From: Streptomyces pilosus
GTDB lineage: Bacteria > Actinomycetota > Actinomycetes > Streptomycetales > Streptomycetaceae
NCBI RefSeq assembly: GCF_014649835.1
Contig: NZ_BMTU01000015.1
Span: 1-64,000 of the forward strand
Direction of reading: 5' to 3'
DNA length: 64,000 bases
Numbering within the stretch: position 1 is the first letter of the stretch; the number at the start of each line of letters is the position of its first letter. The translations under genes and the position numbers were made by a program. The notes below the pieces were generated by a model. It was not told where the DNA came from. It did no database searches and saw nothing but the letters and a program-made list of their open reading frames with translations. Shown piece after piece: positions 41,426-51,543 of the stretch.

Positions 41426-42493
41426 ATGCGTGCGCTGGGAGCGGAACAGGTGGAGGAAGCCGTCGCGGACTGCGTGACGGCGCTCGGGGCGGTCACCGAC
41501 CGGAACTGGGAAGAGGTGAGGGCCGGACGGCTGGAGTGGGACTGCCGCAGGACGGCGGAGCACATCGCGAGCGATTTCATCGCCTACGCGGCACAGCTCG
41601 CCGGCCGGGCCCAGGACGCCTACACGCCCTTCGCCTTCGGACTCGACGAGGACACCGACAACACCGGCGCCCTCCAGGTGATCACCACGACCGGCGCCCT
41701 GCTCGCCGCCGCCGTCCGCACCACCCCCCGCGCGGCCCGCGCCTTCCACCCGTACCCCTACCGGCACGCCAACCGCGAGGGCTTCGCCGCGATGGGCGTG
41801 GCCGAAGTGCTGCTGCACACCCACGACATCGCCGAGGGACTCGGCATCGGCTACGAACCACCCGCCGGCCTGGCCTCCTTCGTCCTGACCCGGATCTTCC
41901 CCCGGGTCCGGCCCGGCCCGGAGCCGTGGCCGACCCTGCTGTGGGCCACCGGGCGCGGCGACCTGCCCGGCCGGGAGCCGGTCACCGCGTGGAAGTGGAG
42001 CAACAACCCGGTGCTCCGCTCGGAGCGGCTCACCCTGGAGGGCGTCACCCCGGCCACCGCCGCCGACCTGTCGCTCGCCGGCGACGGCGGCTACGAGTGG
42101 GTCGGCGGGGCCGCCGCCGAGGGCACCCGGGAGGGCGCCGGGATCATGGTGAAGCAGTACGAGGAAGGCGCGTTCCACCCCGAGTGGGGCATGTACGTGC
42201 TGGTCCGGCGCGAGGACGACCGCGCGGTGGGCGCGATGGGCTTCCACGGCGCCCCCGGCGGGGACGGCCGGGTCGAGATCGGCTACGACCTCGTCCCGGG
42301 AGCCCGCGGCAACGGCTACGCCACCGAGGCGCTGCGCACGCTGTCGCACCGGGCGCTGGAGCAGGACGGCGTACGGACGGTGGTCGCCGTCGTCGAACAG
42401 GAGAACGTGCCCTCGCAGAACGTCGTGGCCCGCGCCGGTTTCACCCGGGCCGGCGAGGACGCGGGGCAGCTCACCTACGAACTCCGCGGCTGA
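41426..42493 (+). CDS. Fusion of DinB/maleylpyruvate-isomerase-like domain with GNAT acetyltransferase
   Basis: This 355-residue protein joins two domains. Residues 1-195 resemble the mycothiol-dependent isomerase N-terminal fold (WDCRRTAEHIASDFIAYAAQLAGRAQDAY, MGVAEVLLHTHDIAEGLG). Residues about 205-355 are a GNAT acetyltransferase with EIGYDLVPGARGNGYATEALRTLSHRAL (acetyl-CoA loop) and VPSQNVVARAGFTRAGE. The pairing suggests a thiol- or toxin-modifying function, but no substrate is evident. The 3' end overlaps the convergent DUF4031 gene by 19 bases. Confidence 0.88.
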   Translation: MRALGAEQVEEAVADCVTALGAVTDRNWEEVRAGRLEWDCRRTAEHIASDFIAYAAQLAGRAQDAYTPFAFGLDEDTDNTGALQVITTTGALLAAAVRTTPRAARAFHPYPYRHANREGFAAMGVAEVLLHTHDIAEGLGIGYEPPAGLASFVLTRIFPRVRPGPEPWPTLLWATGRGDLPGREPVTAWKWSNNPVLRSERLTLEGVTPATAADLSLAGDGGYEWVGGAAAEGTREGAGIMVKQYEEGAFHPEWGMYVLVRREDDRAVGAMGFHGAPGGDGRVEIGYDLVPGARGNGYATEALRTLSHRALEQDGVRTVVAVVEQENVPSQNVVARAGFTRAGEDAGQLTYELRG

Positions 42494-42759
42494 GCCGCCG
42501 CCGTCCCCTTGCGCCGCCGCAGCCCCGCCGCGTGCAGCAGCCGCACCACCTCGCGGCTGTTGACCTCGACCGCGCCCGCGCGCACCGCGTCGGCGTACCG
42601 GTGCTGGGGGATGTCGTAGTGGTCCCGCTCGAAGGCGCGGCGCGGGACGCCCAGTCCGGCGGCGAACAGGTGCAGTTCCGCGTACGAGACGTCGCTCACC
42701 AGGTGGGACCAGAGCCGGCCGTGGCCCGGCCAGGTGGGCGGGTCGATGTACACGGTCAC
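42475..42759 (-). CDS. DUF4031 family protein
   Basis: This 94-residue protein begins VTVYIDPPTWPGHGRLWSHLVSD and continues AELHLFAAGLGVPRRAFERDHYDIP, the pattern of the small DUF4031 family. The GTG start overlaps the upstream gene by four bases (GTGA, 42756-42759). Function unknown. Confidence 0.92.
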   Translation of the reverse strand: MTVYIDPPTWPGHGRLWSHLVSDVSYAELHLFAAGLGVPRRAFERDHYDIPQHRYADAVRAGAVEVNSREVVRLLHAAGLRRRKGTAAAQPRSS

Positions 42760-43157
42760 GAGGTCACCGCTCCGCCCAGTCCGCCGACCGCCGCGACCCT
42801 GACGCCCGCCTTGTGGCACACCCAGTGCGGGTCGGGGCCGAGTTCCGGCTCCACCTCCAGCGCGTGCGGGTCGCCCGTGCCGCACACCGGGCACAGCGGC
42901 CAGCGCCCGTACCGCTCCAGCAGGGCGTCCTGCACGTCCTGGGCGACCAGCCCGGCGAGGAACCCGGCGCCCTCCGGCCACTGTTCGACCCACCAGCGCC
43001 GGTGCGCCACGGAGTCCTCGACCAGGGACACCACGTCCGCCTCGGCGACCTCGCGCGCGACCAGATCGGCCAGCACGAGGGCGCGCGCGGCGTGCAAAGC
43101 TTGTTCCAGGGGGACGACCGGGTGGGTGCCGTGGTCGCCGTGGTGCTCGGGGTCCAT
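42756..43157 (-). CDS. Zinc-ribbon-like hypothetical protein
   Basis: This 133-residue protein has a helical N-terminal part (PLEQALHAARALVLADLVAREVAEADVVSLVEDSVAHRRWW) and a C-terminal CPVCGTGDPHAL ... HWVCHKAGVRV that could bind zinc through three Cys and a His. It is coupled to DUF4031 and divergent from murR. An ATG nine codons upstream (43184) is an alternative. The family is not recognised. Confidence 0.78.
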   Translation of the reverse strand: MDPEHHGDHGTHPVVPLEQALHAARALVLADLVAREVAEADVVSLVEDSVAHRRWWVEQWPEGAGFLAGLVAQDVQDALLERYGRWPLCPVCGTGDPHALEVEPELGPDPHWVCHKAGVRVAAVGGLGGAVTS

Positions 43158-43195
43158 GCCCCCATTGTGCGCACTCTTGACCACGGGGCCGCGCC

Positions 43196-43240
43196 GAAAA
43201 TATCTTTCAGGGTGTGACCGATGACGTGAAGGAAATTTTC
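43196..43240. promoter_or_regulatory. Inverted operator pair at the murR start
   Basis: TGAAGGAAATTTTC at 43227-43240 (inside the first codons of murR) is mirrored by GAAAATATCTTTCA at 43196-43209, the same 14-mer inverted with two mismatches. The spacing brackets the start codon, as expected for an autorepressor site. Confidence 0.65.
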
Positions 43241-44149
43241 GCCGGCGGTGGTTCCGCGCCCGCGCCGCCCGCGCCCGCCGCCCTCGCGGCCAAGGTGCGC
43301 ACGCTGGCGCCGTCGATGACGCGTTCCATGCAGCGGGTCGCCGAGGCCGTCGCCGACGACCCGGCCGGCTGCGCGGCCCTCACGGTCACCGGACTCGCCG
43401 AGCTCACCGGCACCAGCGAGGCCACCGTCGTCCGCACCGCCCGCCTGCTCGGCTACCCCGGCTACCGCGACCTGCGCCTCGCGCTGGCCGGTCTCGCCGC
43501 CCAGCAGCAGTCCGGGCGCGCGCCGGCCATCACCACGGACATCGCGGTGGACGACCCGATAGCCGACGTGGTGGCCAAGCTCGCCTACGACGAGCAGCAG
43601 ACCCTCGCCGACACCGCCGCCGGACTGGACACCGTGCAGCTCGCGGCGGCCGTGACCGCGCTGGCCGGCGCCCGCCGCACCGACGTGTACGGCGTCGGCG
43701 CGTCCGGGCTCGTCGCCCAGGACCTCACCCAGAAGCTGCTGCGCATAGGCCTGCTGGCGCACGCCCACAGCGACCCGCACCTCGCCGTCACCAACGCGGT
43801 GCAGCTCCGCCCGGGTGACGTGGCGATCGCCATCACCCACTCCGGGACCACCGGGGACGTCATAGAACCGCTCCGGGTGGCCTTCGAGCACGGGGCGACC
43901 ACCGTCGCGGTCACCGGCCGCCCGGACAGTCCCGTCACGCAGTACGCCGACCACGTCCTGACCACGTCCACGGCCCGCGAGAGCGAGCTGCGCCCGGCCG
44001 CGATGTCCTCCCGGACGGGCCAGCTGCTGGTCGTGGACTGCCTGTTCGTGGGGGTCGCCCAGCGGACCTACGACGCGGCGGCGCCGGCGCTGGCTGCGTC
44101 GTACGAGGCGCTGGCGCACCGGCACCGGGCGGCTCGCAGAGGGCCGTAG
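43214..44149 (+). CDS. murR: MurR/RpiR family regulator
   Basis: This 311-residue regulator has an N-terminal RpiR HTH (about 25-100: MTRSMQRVAEAVADDPAGCAALTVTGLAELTGTSEATVVRTARLLGYPGYRDL) and a SIS sugar-phosphate domain (about 135-265: TDVYGVGASGLVAQDLTQKL, GDVAIAITHSGTTGDVIEPLRVA). The next gene is murQ, so the effector is probably N-acetylmuramic acid 6-phosphate. The GTG at 43214 lies between two mirrored operator-like 14-mers. Confidence 0.9.
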   Translation: MTDDVKEIFAGGGSAPAPPAPAALAAKVRTLAPSMTRSMQRVAEAVADDPAGCAALTVTGLAELTGTSEATVVRTARLLGYPGYRDLRLALAGLAAQQQSGRAPAITTDIAVDDPIADVVAKLAYDEQQTLADTAAGLDTVQLAAAVTALAGARRTDVYGVGASGLVAQDLTQKLLRIGLLAHAHSDPHLAVTNAVQLRPGDVAIAITHSGTTGDVIEPLRVAFEHGATTVAVTGRPDSPVTQYADHVLTTSTARESELRPAAMSSRTGQLLVVDCLFVGVAQRTYDAAAPALAASYEALAHRHRAARRGP

Positions 44150-44273
44150 GGCGCCGCCCCGCCGTGTCGTCCGACGGTGATCCGTGACCGATCGCGCCCG
44201 CGCGGCCGAGCCGCACACCGACCCCGCCCCGCGCCCCGGGGCGTCCGACCCACCCCGAACCGGAAAGCCGCCC

Positions 44274-45209
44274 ATGCCTGCTGCCTCCCACCACCGCGAC
44301 GTCCGCTCCCAGTTGGAGACCCTGACCACCGAGGCGTACCGGCCCGAGCTGGCGGACGTCGACCGGCTGCCCACCCTCGACATCGCCCGCCTGATGAACG
44401 GCGAGGACGCCGTCGTGGCCGGCGCCGTGGCCGAGCAGGTACCGGCGATCGCCGCCGCCGTCGACGCCGTCGCGGAGCGGATGGCCCGCGGCGGGCGGCT
44501 GGTCTACGCCGGCGCGGGCACCGCCGGACGGCTGGGCGTGCTGGACGCCTCCGAGTGCCCGCCGACGTTCAACACCGACCCGGACCGGGTCGTCGGCCTC
44601 ATCGCGGGCGGCCCGGCCGCCATGGTCACCTCCGTCGAGGGCGCCGAGGACTCCGAGGAGCTGGCCGCGGCCGACCTGGCCGCGCTGGAGCTGACCGCCG
44701 ACGACACGGTGGTCGGGATCTCCGCCTCCGGCCGCACCCCGTACGCCATCGGCGCCGTCACCTGCGCCCGCGGACGCGGCGCCCTCACCGTGGGCCTGTC
44801 CTGCAACCGGGGCAGCGCGCTGGCGGCGGCGGCCGACCACGGCATCGAGGTGGTCGTGGGCCCGGAGTTCCTCACCGGCTCCACCCGCCTCAAGGCCGGC
44901 ACGGCCCAGAAGCTCGTGCTGAACATGCTGTCGACGATCACGATGATCCGGCTGGGCAAGACCTACGGGAACCTGATGGTCGACGTCCGCGCCTCGAACG
45001 AGAAGCTGCGCGCCCGCTCCCGCCGCATCGTCGCCCAGGCGACGGGGGCGGACGACGACGCCGTGGAGCGCGCCCTGGCCGCCACGGACGGCGAGGTCAA
45101 ACCCGCGATCCTGGTCCTCCTGACCGGCGTGGACGGCCCCACCGCGGCCCGGCTCCTCACCGAGTCCGGCGGCCACCTGCGCGCGGCACTGGCGGCGGCG
45201 GCCGACTGA
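44274..45209 (+). CDS. murQ: N-acetylmuramic acid 6-phosphate etherase MurQ
   Basis: This 311-residue SIS-fold enzyme has MurQ signatures: LPTLDIARLMNGEDAVVAGAVA, GRLVYAGAGTAGRLGVLDASECPPTF, GISASGRTPYAIG and VRASNEKLRARS. It cleaves the lactyl ether of MurNAc-6-phosphate to give GlcNAc-6-phosphate, which NagA (60.4 kb) can deacetylate. The ATG at 44274 follows GGAAAG; a GTG at 44184 would add 30 residues of low-complexity sequence. Confidence 0.95.
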   Translation: MPAASHHRDVRSQLETLTTEAYRPELADVDRLPTLDIARLMNGEDAVVAGAVAEQVPAIAAAVDAVAERMARGGRLVYAGAGTAGRLGVLDASECPPTFNTDPDRVVGLIAGGPAAMVTSVEGAEDSEELAAADLAALELTADDTVVGISASGRTPYAIGAVTCARGRGALTVGLSCNRGSALAAAADHGIEVVVGPEFLTGSTRLKAGTAQKLVLNMLSTITMIRLGKTYGNLMVDVRASNEKLRARSRRIVAQATGADDDAVERALAATDGEVKPAILVLLTGVDGPTAARLLTESGGHLRAALAAAAD

Positions 45210-45263
45210 CCCGGGCCGCGCCGGGATGGATACTGGACCTGTCCCCCACCCGGAGAAGCCACC

Positions 45264-45833
45264 ATGAACCATGCGCAGCTCACCGCCCTGGGCCGGGCCC
45301 TGCGTGTCCTGGGTGAACACGGCGAGGCACTGTCCGCCGACACCCCGGACGCCCGGCTGCACGAAGTGAAGGACGACCTGCGGCGGGCCCTGGACCTGCT
45401 GGAGGAGAGCGTCACCACGGCCGTGCCCAGCACGCGCTGCGCCGAGCACCCCACGGGGCCGGTCGACGAGAGCGCCCCCGACCTGTGCCTGCTCTGCGAG
45501 ACCCGGCGCCGCGCCGCCCGCCGCGCCGAGTTCAACGGCCCCGCCCCGCAGGCCCGGCCCGCCGATCCCGCGCCGTCCCGGTACGGGGTGCGCGGGGACC
45601 GGCCGCAGCCGCAGCAGCGCTGGCTGCCGGAACTGTGGAACGGGCAGACGTGGCAGTTGTGCGGCACCCCGCGCCGGGACCGGCGCGAGGCCGAACTCTT
45701 CCTCGCCGCGCAGCGGCGCGGACCGCGCCCCGCCATGGCCTACCGCATCGTGCACGAGTTCACCGACTACGAGGTGCTGCGCGTGTGGGGCATCCCGGTG
45801 CGGGTCGACATCGAGCCGATGGGCGGCCTCTAG
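45264..45833 (+). CDS. Hypothetical protein with Cys pair
   Basis: This 189-residue protein has an N-terminal helical part (LTALGRALRVLGEHGEALS, EVKDDLRRALDLLEESVTTA), a possible zinc site (TRCAEHP ... DLCLLCETRRRAA) and a C-terminal part with RWLPELWNGQTWQLCGTPRRDRREAELFL and YRIVHEFTDYEVLRVWGIPV. It follows murQ by 54 bases. I do not recognise the family. Confidence 0.75.
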   Translation: MNHAQLTALGRALRVLGEHGEALSADTPDARLHEVKDDLRRALDLLEESVTTAVPSTRCAEHPTGPVDESAPDLCLLCETRRRAARRAEFNGPAPQARPADPAPSRYGVRGDRPQPQQRWLPELWNGQTWQLCGTPRRDRREAELFLAAQRRGPRPAMAYRIVHEFTDYEVLRVWGIPVRVDIEPMGGL

Positions 45834-45908
45834 CCGACCCGCCGCCGCACCGCGAACGGCCGCCGCACCGGGAGACCCGGTACGGCGGCCGTCGCCACAG
45901 CGGCGGTA

Positions 45909-47387
45909 CTACGCCCGGGAGGCCCCGACGGCCGCCCCCGGCGCGCCCTCGCCCGCCGCGAGCGCTCCCGCGGCCCGCTGCCGCGGGATGAACGCGGCGA
46001 TGGCGAAACCGGTCAGCGCGGCCGCCGCGCCGAGCGCCAGCACCGTACGGAAGCCGTCCTCGCCGGGCAGCGCGTACGGGCCGAACCGCGTCGTCATCTG
46101 CGCCAGCACGACACCGGCGACGGCGCCGGCGACGGACGTGCCGATGGAACGCATCAGGGTGTTCAGGCTGTTGGCGGCGCCCGTCTCGGAGGCGGGCACC
46201 GCGCCCATGATCAGCGCGGGCATGGCGCCGTAGGTGAAGCCGATGCCGGCGCCGATGACGCAGGACGCCAGCACGAAGTGCCAGACCTCGTCCATCAGCA
46301 GGACGTTCAGGCCGTAGCCGGCGGCCACGACGAGCGCGCCGATCATCAGCGTGACCTTCGGGCCCCTGGCGCGGGAGACCAGCGCGGACACCGGAGCCAG
46401 CGCCATCATCACCAGACCGGACGGCGCCATCACCAGACCGGCCGAGAGCAGGGACTGGCCGAGGCCGTAGCCGGTCCGCTCGGGCAGCTGGAGCAGCTGC
46501 GGGATGACCAGCGACATCGAGAACATGGCGAAGCCGATCGCCACCGAGGCGAGGTTGGTGATCAGCACCTGGGGGCGGGCGGTGCTGCGCAGGTCCACCA
46601 GCGGCTGGTCGACGCGCAGTTGGTAGAAGCCCCAGGCCACCAGGACGACCGCGGCCACCGCGAACAGACCGAGGGTGGTGCCGCTCGCCCAGCCCCAGTC
46701 GGCGCCCTTGGAGATCGCCAGCAGCAGGCAGATCAGCCCGGCGGCCATCCCGGCCGCGCCCACGACGTCGAACCGTCCGCCGGTGCGCACCGCCGACTCC
46801 GGGACGAGGACCGCCACCAGGACCAGCGCGACGACACCCAGCGCGGCGGAGGTCCAGAACAGGGCGTGCCAGTCGAAGTTGTCCGCGATCAGCGCGGCGG
46901 TGGGCAGCCCCAGGGCGCCGCCGACACCGAGCGAGGCGCTGATCACGGCGGTCGCCGAGCCCAGCCGCTCCGCGGGCAGTTCGTCGCGCAGGATGCTGAT
47001 GCCGAGCGGGATCACACCGGCGGACAGGCCCTGCAGGGCGCGGCCGACGATCATCGGCACCAGCGAGTCGCTGAGCCCGGCGACGACGGAGCCGACGACC
47101 AGCATGGCCATGCTGAGCAGCAGCATGCGGCGCTTGCCGTACATGTCGCCGAGCCGGCCCATGACCGGGGTGGCGACGGCGGCGGCGAGCAGGGTGGCGG
47201 TGACGGCCCAGGCGGCGTCCGACGCGGAGGCGTTGAGGTACTGCGGCAGCTGCCCCACGATCGGGATCACCAGGGTCTGCATCAGCGAGACCACGATGCC
47301 GGCGAAGGCGAGGACGGGCACCACGGCGGCGGGCTTCGGCGGCGGGGCGGTCCCGGCCACGGTGGCGCGGTCGAGTGCGTCGGACAT
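45909..47387 (-). CDS. MFS drug:H+ antiporter (DHA2, 14-TM)
   Basis: This 492-residue protein has about fourteen helices, motif A MGRLGDMYGKRR and the DHA2 motif C-like LPTAALIADNFDW region, plus LRDELPAERLGSATAVISASLGVGGALGLP. DHA2 members export drugs and biocides. The ATG at 47387 is used; an ATG ten codons earlier is less likely. A promoter with an overlapping operator-like dyad lies upstream (47433-47461). Confidence 0.92.
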   Translation of the reverse strand: MSDALDRATVAGTAPPPKPAAVVPVLAFAGIVVSLMQTLVIPIVGQLPQYLNASASDAAWAVTATLLAAAVATPVMGRLGDMYGKRRMLLLSMAMLVVGSVVAGLSDSLVPMIVGRALQGLSAGVIPLGISILRDELPAERLGSATAVISASLGVGGALGLPTAALIADNFDWHALFWTSAALGVVALVLVAVLVPESAVRTGGRFDVVGAAGMAAGLICLLLAISKGADWGWASGTTLGLFAVAAVVLVAWGFYQLRVDQPLVDLRSTARPQVLITNLASVAIGFAMFSMSLVIPQLLQLPERTGYGLGQSLLSAGLVMAPSGLVMMALAPVSALVSRARGPKVTLMIGALVVAAGYGLNVLLMDEVWHFVLASCVIGAGIGFTYGAMPALIMGAVPASETGAANSLNTLMRSIGTSVAGAVAGVVLAQMTTRFGPYALPGEDGFRTVLALGAAAALTGFAIAAFIPRQRAAGALAAGEGAPGAAVGASRA

Positions 47388-47432
47388 GAAGGAGGTCTCC
47401 GTCGGGACTCGGGCCAATACTTGACTCAGGCA

Positions 47433-47461
47433 ACTTTAGATCGATTGATTGCCTTAATCAA
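47433..47461 (-). promoter_or_regulatory. Promoter with overlapping dyad before the MFS gene
   Basis: On the minus strand TTGATT (47461-47456) and TAAAGT (47438-47433) are 17 bases apart, a good sigma-70-like promoter 46 bases from the start. TTGATT-GCCTT-AATCAA (47445-47461) is a perfect dyad over the -35 region and could be a repressor site. Confidence 0.6.
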
Positions 47462-47572
47462 ATGAAATCCGGGTGCGGGGGGGCCTCGCACGCGGCGGTG
47501 CGGCGCCCCTTCCGCCCGGGGCGCCGCACCGCGAGAACGGTCAGCCGGCCCGGCTGAGCCAGGCCGACCGGC

Positions 47573-48703
47573 TCAGCTGAGCGTCCGCAAGGACGCCGCG
47601 TCGTACGGCGCCAGCTCGTCGAAGCGGCCGGCCAGCACCTTGGCGGCCCAGTCCGGGTCCTGGAGCAGCGCGCGGCCGACGGCGACGAGGTCGAACTCGT
47701 CGCGCTCCATCCGGTCGAGCAGGTCGTCGAGCCCGCCGACCCCGGCGCCCCTCCCCTGGAACGCCTCGAGGAACTCCCCGTCCAGGCCGACGGAGCCGAC
47801 GGTGATCGCGGGCCTGCCGGTCAGCTTCTTCGTCCAGCCGGCCAGGTTGAGGTCGGAGTCCTCGAACTCCGGGAGCCAGTAGCGGCGCGTGGACGCGTGG
47901 AAGGCGTCGACACCGGCCGCGGCGAGCGGGGCGAGGATCGCCTCCAGCTCCTGGGGCGTCTCGGCGAGCCGGGCGTCGTAGGCGTCCTGCTTCCACTGCG
48001 AGTAGCGGAAGACGACGGGGAACTCCGGCGACACGGCCGCGCGCACCGCGGCCACGACCTCCGCGGCGAACTTCGCGCGGGCCACCGGGTCGCCGCCGTA
48101 GGAGTCGGTACGGCGGTTGGTGCCGGACCACAGGAACTGGTCGATGAGGTAGCCGTGGGCACCGTGCAGCTCCACGCCGTCGAAGCCGATGCGCTCGGCG
48201 TCGGCGGCCGCCCGCGCGAAGGCGGCGACGACGTCGTCGATGTCGGCCCGCGTCATCGCCTTGCCGGTGCCCTCGGTGCCGTCCGTGCGCACCCCGGACG
48301 GGCCGACCGCCGGGGCCTCGGGGTACGGCGCCTGGCCCTGTTCGCGGACCATGCCGATGTGCCACAGCTGCGGCACGATCGTGCCGCCCGCGGCGTGCAC
48401 CGCCTCGGCGACCTTCGCCCAGCCCGCCAACTGCTCCTCCCCGTGGAACCGCGGCACCCGGTCGCTCATCCCGGCGGACTCGTGCCCCACGTACGTGCCC
48501 TCGGTGACGATCAGTCCGACCCCGGCGGCGGCGCGGCGGGAGTAGTACGACACGACGTCCTCACCGGGGACGCCGCCCGGCGAGAACATCCGGGTCATCG
48601 GCGCCATGGCGATGCGGTTGGGGACGGTGAGGCCGTTGATCACGACGGGCCGGGAGAGTATTCCCGCGGCTCGGGCGGCGGCGTCCGGGGAGGTGACGGT
48701 CAC
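47573..48703 (-). CDS. Old Yellow Enzyme family NADH:flavin oxidoreductase
   Basis: This 376-residue protein is an FMN TIM barrel of the OYE/alkene reductase class: VPNRIAMAPMTRMFSPGGVP (FMN binding), VPQLWHIGMV, FDGVELHGAHGYLIDQFLW with the paired His/Asn-type position reading HGAH, TNRRTDSYGGD, and VAVGRALLQDPDWAAKV. It reduces activated C=C bonds; the physiological substrate is unknown. Confidence 0.95.
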   Translation of the reverse strand: MTVTSPDAAARAAGILSRPVVINGLTVPNRIAMAPMTRMFSPGGVPGEDVVSYYSRRAAAGVGLIVTEGTYVGHESAGMSDRVPRFHGEEQLAGWAKVAEAVHAAGGTIVPQLWHIGMVREQGQAPYPEAPAVGPSGVRTDGTEGTGKAMTRADIDDVVAAFARAAADAERIGFDGVELHGAHGYLIDQFLWSGTNRRTDSYGGDPVARAKFAAEVVAAVRAAVSPEFPVVFRYSQWKQDAYDARLAETPQELEAILAPLAAAGVDAFHASTRRYWLPEFEDSDLNLAGWTKKLTGRPAITVGSVGLDGEFLEAFQGRGAGVGGLDDLLDRMERDEFDLVAVGRALLQDPDWAAKVLAGRFDELAPYDAASLRTLS

Positions 48704-48776
48704 GTGGGGCTCCTCTGTGTCGCATACCAGACAGTATGTGCACGCGCATGCAATGCACGCTCGGCGTCAACCAGGA

Positions 48777-48806
48777 GGCCCCCGGGGGGAATTCCCCCCG
48801 GGGGCC
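48777..48806. repeat. 30-base perfect palindrome
   Basis: A perfect 30-base palindrome centred on GAATTC, with GGCCCCCGGGGG in the arms, lies between the OYE and groEL genes, 74 bases upstream of the OYE start. Confidence 0.85.
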
Positions 48807-48882
48807 AGGTGTGACCTCAGTCATGGAGCACCTCTGCCGCGCACCCTCCCGGCGAGCGGGACGAGACCCGCGCCCGGAACGC

Positions 48883-48926
48883 CCGAGGGCGGCACCCCCT
48901 GCCGGAACAGGGGGTGCCGCCCTCGG
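48883..48926 (-). terminator. groEL terminator
   Basis: A 19-bp perfect stem (48883-48901 with 48908-48926) and a six-base loop lie 35 bases past the groEL stop. Confidence 0.85.
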
Positions 48927-48960
48927 TCGTACTGACGGACGGATCCGATCCTCGGAAGGA

Positions 48961-50583
<1,623 letters not shown>

Positions 50584-50711
50584 GTGAAGTGGTCCCTCCA
50601 GGACTGGGGGTGATTCCTTCGGACCGCGCCCGCGCCCGCGACGGACGGCTCACCGGCCCCGTGGTTCCTTGCCCCACGCGACCTGGCGGGCCTCACCGAC
50701 CCGGTCCTTCG

Positions 50712-50738
50712 TTGTCACTCTCACCTTCAGAGTGCTAA
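50712..50738. promoter_or_regulatory. CIRCE element 1
   Basis: TTGTCACTC-N9-GAGTGCTAA matches the HrcA-binding consensus TTAGCACTC-N9-GAGTGCTAA with two mismatches in the left arm. Confidence 0.85.
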
Positions 50739-50747
50739 CGCCAATGA

Positions 50748-50774
50748 TTAGCACTCGACCCATGCGAGTGCAAG
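50748..50774. promoter_or_regulatory. CIRCE element 2
   Basis: TTAGCACTC-N9-GAGTGCAAG matches the consensus with two mismatches in the right arm. It lies 9 bases after element 1, about 165 bases upstream of the groEL start. Confidence 0.85.
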
Positions 50775-50838
50775 CGCCTATGGGGGTACGGGGGGGCGCT
50801 CAGCCGCGCGCGAACACGTCGGGGGGCGCCGGGCACGG

Positions 50839-50876
50839 CGAAGGGCCCGCACCCCCGGGGAGGTGCGGGCCCTTCG
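50839..50876 (-). terminator. Terminator of the CspA-type gene
   Basis: A 15-bp perfect stem (50839-50853 with 50862-50876) with an eight-base loop lies 33 bases past the csp stop. Confidence 0.85.
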
Positions 50877-50908
50877 TCGGCAGAAGATGCTTGCGGCAGG
50901 TAGCGCGT

Positions 50909-51112
50909 TCAGGCGCTGAGACGAACCATGTCGGCCTGCGGGCCCTTCTGACCCTGCGAGATCTCGAACTCGACCCGCTGGCCTTCTTCGAGGGTGCGGT
51001 AGCCGTCCATCTGGATCGCGCTGTAGTGGACGAAAACATCCGCACCACCGTCGACCGCGATGAAGCCGTACCCCTTCTCCGCGTTGAACCACTTGACGGT
51101 GCCCTGAGCCAT
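50909..51112 (-). CDS. Cold-shock protein, CspA type
   Basis: This 67-residue protein is a single cold-shock domain with RNP-1 KGYGFIA and RNP-2 DVFVHYS, beginning MAQGTVKWFNAEKG. It binds single-stranded nucleic acid. The gene has its own terminator and a long upstream region (51113-51468) that may serve as a regulatory 5' UTR, as known for csp genes. Confidence 0.97.
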   Translation of the reverse strand: MAQGTVKWFNAEKGYGFIAVDGGADVFVHYSAIQMDGYRTLEEGQRVEFEISQGQKGPQADMVRLSA

Positions 51113-51468
51113 GCCTAACTCCCCTATTACTGGCCCTTGCACAGATCCACACTTCGCGGACCCGGGTCAGACCTCACCCCCCAAACGGTTGGGGGCGTGC
51201 GCCGGAACGCGTCGACCGCGGCCGAATGTATCTGTCCAACTGCCGTCTGCAACAGGTCAATCGGACGAGAAATCTGGACGAGACCGGTCCGGAATGTGGC
51301 GTGAATTCGCCCGATTTCAGGGCAAGTCGGGCCGGACAAAGGTCACAAATGCCGCGAAAAGTGCCCACACTTTGGCTACATCCAGTCGGAACCGCGGCAG
51401 GAATTCAGTGGGCTCGATCAGTGGATCGGGAGCGCGTTCCCCAACCCTACCGCGCTCAATCCCATGGA
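51113..51468. other. 356-base intergenic region upstream of csp
   Basis: This region is less GC-rich than its neighbours and has no convincing coding frame. It should hold the csp promoter and a long leader. CCCCCAAACGGTTGGGGG at 51176-51194 forms a small hairpin near the csp start. I saw nothing else certain. Confidence 0.5.
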
Positions 51469-51503
51469 ATTGCCCCCTCCGGATCTCTCACGGAGGGGGC
51501 AAT
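51469..51503 (-). terminator. Terminator of the thrC-sulfur carrier operon
   Basis: ATTGCCCCCTCCG (51469-51481) pairs perfectly with CGGAGGGGGCAAT (51491-51503), nine-base loop, 41 bases past the stop of the MoaD/ThiS-like gene. Confidence 0.85.
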
Positions 51504-51543
51504 GCGCCAAACGCTCGGTAACCGTCATTACCGAAGGTAATGA

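Noticed and set aside
50730..50756. GAGTGCTAA-N9-TTAGCACTC as a single reversed element
   Set aside because: The arms are in the wrong order for HrcA. Each belongs to its own CIRCE element with a partner arm further out.
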